A stretch of DNA of 64,000 nucleotides from Siderastrea radians. Taxonomy: Eukaryota > Cnidaria > Anthozoa > Scleractinia > Rhizangiidae. Made by a program: the position numbers and the translations under genes. Under the pieces are notes generated by a model. The model was not told where the DNA came from and did no database searches. It worked only from the letters and a program-made list of their open reading frames with translations. Below, piece by piece: positions 1-10,500 of the stretch. The stretch covers positions 35,665,036 through 35,729,035 of the forward strand of contig OZ024897.1 in assembly GCA_964017195.1 (NCBI GenBank). The letters run 5' to 3'. Each line of letters starts with the position of its first letter. Within the stretch, counting starts at the first letter, position 1.

Positions 1-1129
1 ATTTTATACCTTCAAACTATTTGCCATCTATTTACCATCATTTACTATGGGACATCCCTGCAGAGAAGTCATGTTATTTCTCACACTCTAAAGTTGAACC
101 ATATAACTCAAAACGTAAGTTGTGCGCATGCGTACAGAGGATTATTTACTAGAACTCGCTTCCGCTCACGTGTAAACCGGGTTTGTGCTGACGATTCGTT
201 TTCTAAGGAAGTCTACCACAAGGAAGCCAGCCATTTCTATTTGATATATAAATATCCAACATCAAGCGAATGAAATCAGGACACTTTCGTAGTGTCGCTT
301 TAGTAGCAGAATTTTCCGTGCGTTCTCATCTGCATTTTTGTTCCGGCCCCGACAACTAGCCTTTCGGTAAAATTCGACAGTCGTCGGGAATGCCGAACAT
401 TGGCCACCCAAAAAAGAACCAACCAAAGAACCAACCTTCCCAGAAACTTGAGGCTGCACGCCGACTATGAGGCTATTTTGTAGACAAAATAGCTCAAAAA
501 ACGGTTCAATGTCAACATTCGTTCAATGTTCTGGCTTAAGTGCTTAAATACAATAATTGTGTAAAAAATATAAATGATTGTCAAAATGACTACTACAGGG
601 ACTGATCAAACAACTTGAAAAGACTTGAGATACAATATTTCCACTGGCCAACACCAAAAATCACGAATTTACAGAAATATATATGTAGTCAAACAATGAG
701 CGTAAGTTACATATATGACGTGGTATGGTGTGACTAATGATAGAAAATAAATCTTTTTTGTACTACATATAGTTACAACTTACAGTTCATCACGTTTATT
801 GATGCCCAGAGGCTCAAGAGTCTTAGTTTTGTGAACAACATGAGCCTCACGTGCCTTCCTGAAAGACTGATCACGTTCATTTTTGAGTTTTTCAATAGGA
901 ATGAGTAGCGTATGGGTGTCGGAGTGATTATTGCTGAGAAAGTGATGAACCGTAATTTTTCGACGTTGTAACCTGAGTATTGTTCCTTCGATTCCCAGCG
1001 CAGGGGCCAGTACTTTAGCGTCTTCTCGGTGTCTTCAGTGGTGCAATTGCTGCATTGGACAACTCATTTCAAGGGTTATCAATTGCTTGGTCGCATGTGC
1101 GACCAAGTCCAAGTGGTAGTAGTAATAAC
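1..1129. other. Intergenic DNA, nothing recognised
   Basis: AT-rich sequence with no reading frame that looks protein-like and no splice-flanked exon I can defend. The short minus-strand frame at 262-459 has no recognisable motif. The stretch leads into the microsatellite at 1135. Confidence 0.5.
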
Positions 1130-1134
1130 CATGG

Positions 1135-1192
<58 letters not shown>

Positions 1193-1330
1193 CACTATCA
1201 TTATCATTATCATTATCATTATCATTATCATTATCATTATCATTATCGTTATCGTTATCGTTATCGTTATCATTATCATTATCATTATCATTATCTTTAT
1301 CATTGTCATTATCATTATCATCATTATTAG
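1135..1330. repeat. Microsatellite, (TTA)n passing into (TTATCA)n/(TTATCG)n
   Basis: A pure trinucleotide run from about 1137 to 1190 changes into a hexanucleotide array to about 1320, with a short block in which TTATCG replaces TTATCA. The long low-complexity frames over this stretch (poly-Ile, Tyr-His or Leu-Ser) are by-products. The flank at about 1360-1410 has a diverged match at about 62440-62490, again beside a TTA microsatellite, so the array may be part of a dispersed element. Confidence 0.9.
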
Positions 1331-1339
1331 CTTATTACA

Positions 1340-2286
1340 CGTACTTATAATAAACTGTTCACATAACTTGTTAGAGTTAAAAATTTTAAGCATTAAAAAG
1401 TAACCCTTACCACCTTCTAAAAACTCATTTATGGGAAGGCAAGTCATTATAGTCCGTGGCTCCAGTAAAACAAAATCATCGTTTCGCAATCTACAAGCTC
1501 ACTTTCGGGATATGAATGTCATTAATTAGATTGTCTTGTAACAATTGAGTGAACGGAAGCATTTAAATTAAAATAGTTTTAAAATAAGGTATTTCTTTAC
1601 AAAGAGAACGGTAACAACTACTTAAGGTGATTCCATCGAAAAAGAAGTTGTAATGAGAATTTGTTGAAACTTTGCACAGTTACTAATTACACCTAGTACA
1701 TTAAAAAAATAAAATAAAAAGAGGGGTCACCGTGTCTGATTTCACGCTGCGGGGCTGTAGTATATAGGTACTTTGCTATCTTTAGACAGCAATATTAAAA
1801 AAACCTATCCTTGTACTAGAGACACTTACTTCAACAAAGTTATAACTAGCAATGAAATATAAGCATTTTTCTTATGATAGAAGTACAATGTTACAGTAAA
1901 ACGCCTTAAAATTGCCGTAACAATGAAACTAATTTGAAATAATAGGCAAATCGAGCGTCCGCACGGTTCCAGTGAAACGCCTAAAATCTGGCTGTAATAG
2001 TGAATCAACCGGAATATTTCAAAATTGAATTATGAAAAGTTCTTCAAATTTGAATACATCTTGTAAAGTCGTATTTTCCTCAAATAAATGGAATAAAAAA
2101 GTGGGGTCACCGAGTTCGTTTAGGAGAAAACGACCATTTATTTCTACGAACAGCTCAGCTTCCATAGAAAACCTATCAAGTTCCGAACGCGCGCGCGCTC
2201 GTGCGCGCGCTAATCACGCAAAAAATGATGCGCAGAAAGGATGCGCAATGCAATTGAATGGAATCACCTTAAAAGTGAATGCATTT
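1340..2286. other. Intergenic DNA with dispersed repeat pieces
   Basis: No gene is recognised. The block at about 1537-1625 is similar to about 59451-59580, and both stand upstream of the same Penelope-like scrap (2287-2470 and 59581-59765). A GC-alternating run (CGCGCG type) lies at 2188-2212. The plus-strand frame at 2032-2460 runs through this repeat and is not taken as a gene. Confidence 0.5.
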
Positions 2287-2472
2287 ACAAACAGATCCAC
2301 GGCTGTGCCACGGGTAGACACGTTGACCCCGTTGTGGCTAATCTTTCCATGGAAGTCATTGAGGAATCAGCCAAAACCACCTCCGCAGTCCCAACTATTT
2401 TTTCGGTGGACGACAGATCTGTCTCAACTTTCCACGCCACCATATTCTAAAGTCAATTGACCCTTAGATTGA
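2287..2472 (+). mobile_element. Penelope-like element reverse transcriptase fragment, broken
   Basis: One frame reads a block of the type Q-I-x-G...D-P-V-V-A-N-L-x-M-E followed by a V-D-D triad. This order resembles the palm of reverse transcriptases of Penelope-like elements, where G-x-P-x-S-P-x-x-A-N-L precedes Y-V-D-D. Only about 60 residues remain, the normal spacing is compressed and no full domain survives. A second diverged copy is at 59581-59765. The family is inferred from motif order alone; a non-LTR retroelement is the main alternative. Confidence 0.45.
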
Positions 2473-3775
2473 ATCTTACAAACTAAGAACAATACCAGAT
2501 ACTCTGGTCACCAGGAGGCCGGGGGGGAGTCCCACATGAAAGGGACGGGGATGCTTGTAGATTTTAGTCTTACTTAGGGTGTTCAGGACGGAAAGCCAAT
2601 ATTTTTTCCCATACAGGTATCGCTTAGGGTTGTGCGTAAAGAAATATCTATGTGAAATAAACCAACGCCGTCATACCGTGTTGGTCAGATGGCATCCCCT
2701 ATTAGGGGACCACGGCCAGATTGGTCATCTCTATAGAGAAGATATCACCCTCTTAAAACCATATATAATTTTGTAGTGCGGTGTTTTTTTGTGATTAAGT
2801 TGTACTTGCCCGTTATACACTTTACTGGAGACCACGAGGCTGAGTGAACCAGTAAGTGGTAATTGTACTTTGCACGTGTCAACTTTTCGGCGAGGGGAGT
2901 GCTCGTATTTCTCAACTATTTTTTTAACACAGTGTCGCATTTTTATTTTTGCGTGGTCTTCAGATGTCTTGTTTCATTTTATTCATTGATTAGATGGTTA
3001 GTCCTTACTCAGTCGACGATAGAAGCTAGTTTTGCTTTTGCAAAAAAAGGTTTTCTAGCTTTTTATTTAATATTTTCAATCAGATGCTAAAGCTCAATAC
3101 TCACCCCTTCGGAGTTGTACAAGACGTGATCCTATGCGGAAAACATAATGGCATGCAGTTCCCGTTGTATCATGATTTTCGCGAGACATATTTTTATATT
3201 TTTATAGCGCCCTGATTGAAGGAAAAGGAAAGGTAACATATAACGATGAAGTGCCGTTAACAGTAGCCGTTGCGAGAATTAGCCCGCAGCGGTATAAACA
3301 CGTGTCTCATAAAGGGCGGGTGGCTGTACGTGCTCGATAAACGCGGGCCTACAGAGAATTGTAATTGGTCATGATAGGACTGGGTCAGCACCAGATAATT
3401 TCATATAACATTTGGTTTAAAGAAATTCAAGTGCTACCCACGGCTTGTTCAGCTTCATTTTGTGGGCACTGAGTAAGTGTACAGCTTTTTAAAACGCGAT
3501 TCTTCTGGTTGGCAATATGCGATCATAACATTTCCACGGCCGCAGATTTTTCGTTCTGCCAGTGCTCTGCCTACATTCTCGGGGTGTGCACTCGATGAGA
3601 CAGATACTGGAAGACCGCTTGATAAATCGATAACTATCTATTAATTTTATCGATCAATGAATAAAAACCGATATTACAGATCTTCTGGCAATCAGTGTTA
3701 ACGATTTAATTGATTCATACCAATTTTATCAATGGATGTCGTTGGTCACTGAATCTTCAGTTATTAATCGTAATA
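2473..3775. other. Intergenic DNA, no gene recognised
   Basis: Contains a G-rich patch at 2517-2530 that resembles the G/C-run ends of other inverted-repeat elements here, but I found no partner arm. No coding sequence or RNA gene is supported. Confidence 0.4.
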
Positions 3776-4010
3776 CAGTGGAACCTCGATTTAACGAAGT
3801 GCCAAGGGACTGGGGAAATTGGTTCGTTATACAACAGTGGAACCTCGATTTAACGAAGTGCCAAGGGACTGGGGAAATTGGTTCGTTATATCGAGGATTC
3901 GTTATATCGAGGTTCTTTTCCATACATTACACTATTAGTGGACTGAAAAATGTTGTTCGTTATACCGAGGACTTCGCTATATAGAGGTTCGTTAAATCGA
4001 GGTTCCACTG
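3776..4010. mobile_element. Tc1/mariner (pogo/Tigger-like) MITE with TA duplication
   Basis: The ends are inverted repeats, CAGTGGAACCTCGATTTAAC on the left and its complement on the right, flanked on both sides by TA (3774-3775, 4011-4012), the target site of Tc1/mariner transposons. It has no coding capacity. The left 59 bases are duplicated in tandem (copies start at 3776 and 3835), so the left terminus occurs twice. A second family member is at 14141-14315. Confidence 0.85.
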
Positions 4011-4429
4011 TAATATTGTTTGAACGCATACTTTTACTACAGCCAGACCATCAGAGTAGCGTTTTTCGAGCATTTATAAGTGAGGCAGAAGCATTTTAGT
4101 GGTTTTTCATAAAAAATATATTTCTTTCAGAGAAAAAATAATAATATGAATGATTCTCCAAGAGACCATAAGACTTGCATTGAAACATCTGAGATCCTTC
4201 AGTGCAGTAACAAATAAATTTTCTGGAGTAGCTTTTGTCGGATTGCTTAGTCTTTTAAAAGAATGAACGGCCGCACAATGAGCAGTATCCACATTTTAGT
4301 GGCGTTTTCTGTGTATGCGTAGCTCGAGTATTTTATTGGGAAAAACGGAACAATGAGTCGGAATATTTTAGTGGGCAAACAAAAGCATTATGTATAAAAG
4401 CCTAATAAATAGTAACCTTTGTTGAGGGG

Positions 4430-5170
4430 TGTATTTTCGCACGAGCGCCCAAAGCGCGGCAACTATGTTTATTGATAATGATAATAATATAATACCGAAT
4501 AATCTAGTAACCTTTGTTCATAGGTGTATCGTGTGTGCGGCTGCCACTGAATTCATCCCTGTTCGCGCGAGCGCCCAATGCGTGGCAACTATGTTTATTG
4601 ATAATAATATAATACCCAATAATCTAGTAACCTTTGTTCAGAGGTGTATCGTGTGTGCGGCTGCCAATTCATCCCTCTTCGCATGAGCGCCCAATGCATG
4701 GCAACTATGTTTATTGAGGAAGACAAATAATAGAACGCCCAATGCGTGGCAACTATGTTTATTGATAATAATATAATACCGAATAATCTAGTAACCTTTG
4801 TTCAGAGGTGTATCGTGTGTGCGGCTGCCAATTCCCTGTTCGCACGAGCGCCCAATGTGTGGCAACTGTGTTTATTGAGTAAGACAAATAATAGAACGCC
4901 CAATGCGTGGCAACTATGTTTATTGATAATAATATAATACTAGCCTGCGTAGCACTTTTTTGCGCCCGCCCCAATTTTCCCGCGGCCAAAAAAGCGAAAA
5001 GTGCATCGAACGTGCGGAAAGCCTTACCGAAACGCTTGCTACGCAGGCTAATATAATACCGAATAATCTAGTAACCTTTGTTCAGGGGTGTATCTTGTGT
5101 GCAGCTGCCAATTCATCCCTGCCCAAAGCGCGGCAACTATGTTTATTGAGTAAGACAAATAATAGAACGC
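4430..5170. repeat. Tandem array of about 120-bp units, partly truncated
   Basis: The phrase GTGGCAACTATGTTTATTGA and the following block with AATCTAGTAACCTTTGTTCA recur at about 4455, 4585, 4698, 4746, 4858, 4906 and 5130. Some units are shortened to about 50 bases with a different tail (GAGTAAGACAAATAATAGAA). Frames across the array are by-products of the repeat. A 110-bp MITE interrupts one unit at 4941-5050. Confidence 0.85.
4941..5050. mobile_element. 110-bp MITE with 14-bp TIRs and 9-bp target duplication
   Basis: The ends are TAGCCTGCGTAGCA and its exact complement. The flanks are identical 9-mers ATATAATAC (4932-4940 and 5051-5059). A 9-bp duplication fits Mutator-like transposases. 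A relative is at 12598-12685. Confidence 0.8.
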
Positions 5171-6590
5171 AAGTTAAAATCTCTAATACATACTCAAAGA
5201 AAACAGTACCAGCTAAACCCAAAACTACGCAATCAGTGAAACACGTGGAATTATTCCAATCGCTCTGCTTACTCTTGTATGGAAATTTTAAAGAAACATT
5301 CGCAATCGTTTTTGAAATACCTACGTCAAACTGTCGCCAAAACCATTACACCCTCACCCTCGGGCAAAAATCATGCTGCGTCACGACAAATATTTCGGGA
5401 CTTTATTCAAATTCCATCAAAAACTGTTCAGTGAAGGAAAACCTAGAATTCGCTTCGGTGATGGGCCCGTGAGCTCTCGCTCGCGCTTTGCGCACGGTTT
5501 TTTAGGTTTTTGCACTTCCGAAAAAAAAAATTCTGAGCTCGACTTGTGGGCAAGGCCAAGGAAAACGAAAACACGAAATCTTGTTATTTAAGTAAAAGGT
5601 CTAAAAGACTTGGGCTGGCTCAGCTGTTCTTTGAAAAACGTTTGTAACCATTGATTGCAGAAATCCCTTTGGATAAATTGCATAATTGCTGCCATTAAGT
5701 TTACAGCTGGGTTATAAATGATCACAAATTTAAATTCGCAATTCTTTATGAAATATTAGGGTCAAACCCTGGCGTCAAACAGTCGCCCTCACCCTCGGGC
5801 CAAACTCTTGCTGCGTTCCGCGCTTTCAAGACTTTCAAATTCCATAAACATGATAAAAAGTGTTCAGTGGGGTGGGTCACTGAAAACCGGTATAGCCCAT
5901 TCCGTCTTCCCCTGTACTTTATGACCCGATTTTTAACATAATTCTTAAAATTTCGCCAATTTCAGCCTCAATATTCTTATAAAAAAACTTCTTATATAAG
6001 AAAAGTGTACCTTTAATGCTTAAAGAGTTCCTGCAAGCTCAGCTTTCTTTGAAAACGTTTGTAACCATTGATTAAGGAAATTGCAAATAGGAAGAATTGA
6101 CGGTTGGATTACAAATGGCCCCAAATTTATACGTTTGCAAACTGTTTGGCCTGACTGGGTGTAGAACTAATTTAAAACCTGCATGTTATTCGTCCAACTT
6201 TTCCAATTTCCGATAATTTCGCTTCCGGCAAACAACAGGTACGCTTTGCGGATGCTACGCCCCTCCCAAGAACAACGTTTGAGCAGCAATCAATCATAAT
6301 CCGCCTGACTATAATCAGTCCAAGCCAGTATTTATTAAGAAAGGTGTCATCAACTACAAATAAAGGTCTATTAAATAGCGCACGCTATTTGTAACGAGTG
6401 ACGGCCGCTTATGGACTTTGATACAAAACAAACGTTTCGTCAGGGGAGCCATCTGTTACAATGAACGGAATGAAACAAATATGAATACTTTCTGTAATTT
6501 ATGACTATATATTGGTTACGTCATCAGAGGAAAAGCTAAAAATTTATAATTCAAAATTAAAAGTTCATAATTAATAATATTAGTAATGAT
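5171..6590. repeat. Diverged long repeats, no gene
   Basis: The block at about 5285-5470 (with CACCCTCACCCTCGGGCAAA) has a diverged counterpart at about 5700-5880. AACGTTTGTAACCATTGATT near 5638 recurs near 6053. This looks like an imperfect tandem duplication with a unit of roughly 400-450 bases. No coding sequence is convincing. Confidence 0.5.
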
Positions 6591-6596
6591 AAAAGA

Positions 6597-6668
6597 GTCG
6601 ATTCCAGAGTCCAGAATCCAGAGTCCAGAATCCAGAGTCCAGAGTCCAGAATCCAGGGTCCAGTCCAA
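6597..6668. repeat. Short minisatellite of CCAGAGT/CCAGAAT units
   Basis: Repeated 6-7 bp steps of the type CCAGAGTCCAGAATCCAGAG. The minus-strand frame over it is a low-complexity by-product. Confidence 0.8.
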
Positions 6669-6669
6669 G

Positions 6670-7547
6670 TTATAGTCCAGTCCATATTTTATAATACGCC
6701 GTCCTAATACGATGTATAAATAAAATAACAAAGCGACTAACAACCTTTAACGCAAATGCACTCAATCGTAATGACATAACTTTATAAACAATAACAATTT
6801 TCGCGAAAGTGCAATGTCCGGGAATATGTCGCACTGGTCTCAGTTTGTGTAGTTTTGGTCCCTCAAGGTCAAGAACAGCTCGTGTTTAGGATCCGTTTAC
6901 TCAAAAGCAATATCAAAATATTCTAACTGCAACTGCCCAAGACTATTGCCCAAGTTTGACAGAAACAGCAACATGAAAGAAACACATAAAAGAGTGGAGC
7001 CTTTGAGCAACTGAACCAGAACGACTTCAATTCTGAGAGAAAATGTGGTCAAGAGCCTAAATGCGGCTCCCGTTTTGATTTATCCTTGACGTAGAAGAGA
7101 GGGATGCAAATTGTTACTCTAGGTATCTGGAATGATAAAAACTTAATTAAGTACCCCACCCCCCCCCCCTCCCCTTATTCAAACCCCACTTTAAAAGTTG
7201 AAAAGCACCTATCGGAGTAGTTGAAAAAGAAGGAACTTGCTTGTGTCAAAGTGCTACTGGCGACGGTATGATTCTGGTCTTTATTCCGTCCACAGGTAAA
7301 TCAAACATGAACCGAAAGAATCTTGAAAACTTTCCAAATCACGTGCACAAACCTAGGCATCACGTTAACCGGAAATTCCTAGTACAAAGAAAGTTCACTT
7401 TCCCACGACATTCGGTTTACGGGTCAAAGAGTATATTCAATGCAATGTGTCTTGGGGATCAGAATAAAAGCCCCACCTCGCGTCACTCTGAAAGCAGATT
7501 ATGAGAGTATTACTCATTGTACATCAAATAGTAAGCTTCAAGAGAGA
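6670..7547. other. Upstream region of the NACHT-LRR gene
   Basis: No upstream coding exon is evident. It contains a poly-C tract at about 7158-7170. The reading frame of the downstream gene is open back to 7440 and a methionine codon occurs there, so the true start could be 7440 rather than 7548. No promoter motif is claimed. Confidence 0.4.
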
Positions 7548-10500
7548 ATGGAATCTCTAAAAGAACTCTTGACACCAAAAAGTTTTAACAAGTTCAGTTA
7601 TGTTGGAATAATCTTTTGGATCCTGTTTGGAGTAACTCTGTTTGGAATCTTTGCGGACACCGAAAACAGCGAATCAAGATTTGACTTCAGCTGTGAAGTC
7701 AAAAGCAGCAAAGACCTCATTGAAGGGAGGTGTTTTGAGCAATACGAGGAGCTATACAACAAACTCGGTATTCCTGTCTATGGCTTCGTCATCGCTAACT
7801 TCTCTGTCATCGCGATTGTGTCTGTGATTTACTCACAAAGTGTCAAGTCAAAAGTTAATGAACTCGATGCCGAACATAGTCAGGATCAACCAGAAATCCG
7901 ACGCGGGCGAAAACCTCGCGGACTGTTCATCGCTTACGTTTCCCAGCTTGTCTTAAGAATTTCTTTCGGGATCCTTTTCATCGTTCTTCAAACCCAAGTA
8001 CTCTATGGGAATAATTTTCCCTCAAACTTTAAGTGTGAATTAATGCCGACAGCAGGCAATAATTCGGTCACTCCATCTACCAACATCACACCAGTTACAC
8101 AAGTCTTCCAGTGTCATAACCAGAGAGCATCTAAGAAAACTTTCTGGATTAATGCCGTCAGCGTGGTCAATGGCATTTTTGTTTTTCTCGTTTTTATTGA
8201 GATCGTCTGCATCTTGTCAAGAGCAAGAAAATCAGTGGGTAGAAGATTTATGGAAGACAAACAGTTTTTCACTGATCATCTAATGCCATCCGCAAGAGAC
8301 AACACAAGAGAGTCAACACAACACAGTGAACCGACTTCACACGAAATATCTCAGTTGTCTCCACAAGAGCCGGTAGAATTGCCGCAGCAGAATCAAGGCG
8401 AACAAATACAAGAACCACTGCCGCAAGATTCAATTGAACAAGAACCACATCAAGTGCAATCCGAAATGCATTGCCAACAACCACCACTGCAAGATTTCAT
8501 CAAGACCATAAAGGAAAGCGTCAAAAAAGGCACGGAGCAACTCATAGATCTCAAACAACCTTACAAACGTCCCAATCCAGGTGAAGGCTCAGCTAAAGAT
8601 CTAAATATTAACGAAATATATACCAATTTGAAGATTCAAGAAGGCAGGGCTAAAATTTATAACTTTCCTACAGATAGGCGGGAGCAGCTTCAAATATATC
8701 CCCAACCCAACCCGAATAAATCCGAGTTTAACCGACCAGAAGATATTATTGACGCTGAACACAAAAACATTCTGGTCGTTGGACGTCCAGGCATCGGAAA
8801 AACATTATTCTGCACTAAGCTTCTTCGAGACTGGGCAAGCGACAAGGTGTTCAGTAACGAACAGAACTTAGAACCGGATTACGACATAGCCTTTCTTCTG
8901 AAATTCAGGCGCTTATCCAAACGGCTATCGCTGACTACTCACATTAACCTTCGTGAACTGCTGTGTGACTACTCAGAATATCCAACTTATGTTAACGATG
9001 AAGTCTGGGAATACATCCTCAAAAATCCAAACAAATTGCTTCTGATGTTTGATGGAACTGACGAATTTCCTAGACATTCAGAAATCGCTCAGGATTACAG
9101 TGCTTGCACAAATACCGCAGAAGGAAGAATGCCTGTCCTTGCGCTCTACCAAAAAATTGCGGATGGAAAACTTCTTAGCGGAGCCACAGTGATAACAACA
9201 ACAAGGCCCACCGCTGTTTCTTCCTTGACACACCTTAAGTTCGATAGAGTAGTTGAAATTCTCGGATTTACTTCCCAACAAGTTAAAGATTATGTCGAGA
9301 AGTTTACGAAAGAGGATCAGGACGCCGATAGAGTTAAAGAAAAAATATGGCAGCACATCAGCGAAAACTTAAACCTCTTTTCTTTGTCGTATATCCCGGT
9401 GAACTGCTTTATTATTTGTTCATGTTTGTTTTATGTCCTACGTAACTGTGATCCTCCCCGCCTTCCCACCAAGCTTACCGAGATCTACAGTATCGCCATC
9501 AAAATTTTCTTCTCCAGGCACAGTAGTGAAGAATATCGCTCCTTTATAACTAACTGTGATCAGTTTGTTTTTAAAAACTTCCGCGCGTTACCTTCAAAAA
9601 TTCAAGATGTGTTCAAGAGACTTGGAAAAATCGCTTTCAAAGGGATAGAAGAAAGCCGAATAATCTTTGGGTCCAGAGAAGTCGAGGGACTGGAGGATTG
9701 TGGCCTGCTGCATCGTTTACCTGATCGAGCCGGACCACTCACTGCACCGCCCGAAGAACAATTTTGTTTTATTCACCTAACCGTTCAAGAGTTCATGGCC
9801 GCAAAACATTTGACCGATACGCTAGATGACAAAGAGTTAAAAACATTTGTCTCTGATAATATAAGCTACGGTAAATGGGCTGTGGTAACACAGTTCATTG
9901 CTGGACTGCTTCAAGAACGAGAAGTGCCCCTGACACACATCTTCACCGACCTTCTTCCCGCAAAGACAGAAGAGAAAAACGAAAGAGAACTGACCGGCAT
10001 CAGGGATAAGAGGAGTGAAGATTCAGAGCCACGCACACTGACCTGTTGGCCCGCCAAGGAGGACAAACGTTTAGCACTGAACTTGTGTAAGTGTTTGAAT
10101 GAGACCAATGTAAATAATTCAGTAATAGAAGAAAAATTAGCGGAGATTAATTTTAATGCTGTAGATTTTAGTGCCTGTAGCCTCGCACCTGTTGACTGTA
10201 CAGCTTTAGTTCACGTTCTTCAGAATACTAAGGGAATATCATGCATGAATTTGCAGGGAAACAATATTGGACCGCTCGGCTGTGAGGAAATCGCTAAATT
10301 AGCTAACAATGATAAACTCACTAGCAGCTTAAACCTCGCTGGTAACCAAATAACCGATAAAGGCGTAAATCATTTGTCTGAAGCACTAAAGCAGAGTAAA
10401 CTAGAAACATTAAACCTCGCTGGTAACCAAATAACCCATGAAGGCGTAGAACATTTGTCTGAAGCACTAAAGCAGAGTAAACTAAAAACATTAAACCTCA

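Noticed and set aside
1029..1489. Long frames rich in Ile, Tyr-His or Leu-Ser on both strands
   Set aside because: Produced by the TTA and TTATCA microsatellite.
2032..2460. A 142-codon plus-strand frame
   Set aside because: It crosses a GC-alternating run and a retroelement scrap also found at 59581-59765; no domain or splice support.
6597..6668. CRISPR-like array of short repeats
   Set aside because: Units are 6-7 bp without unique spacers, and the DNA is animal; it is a minisatellite.
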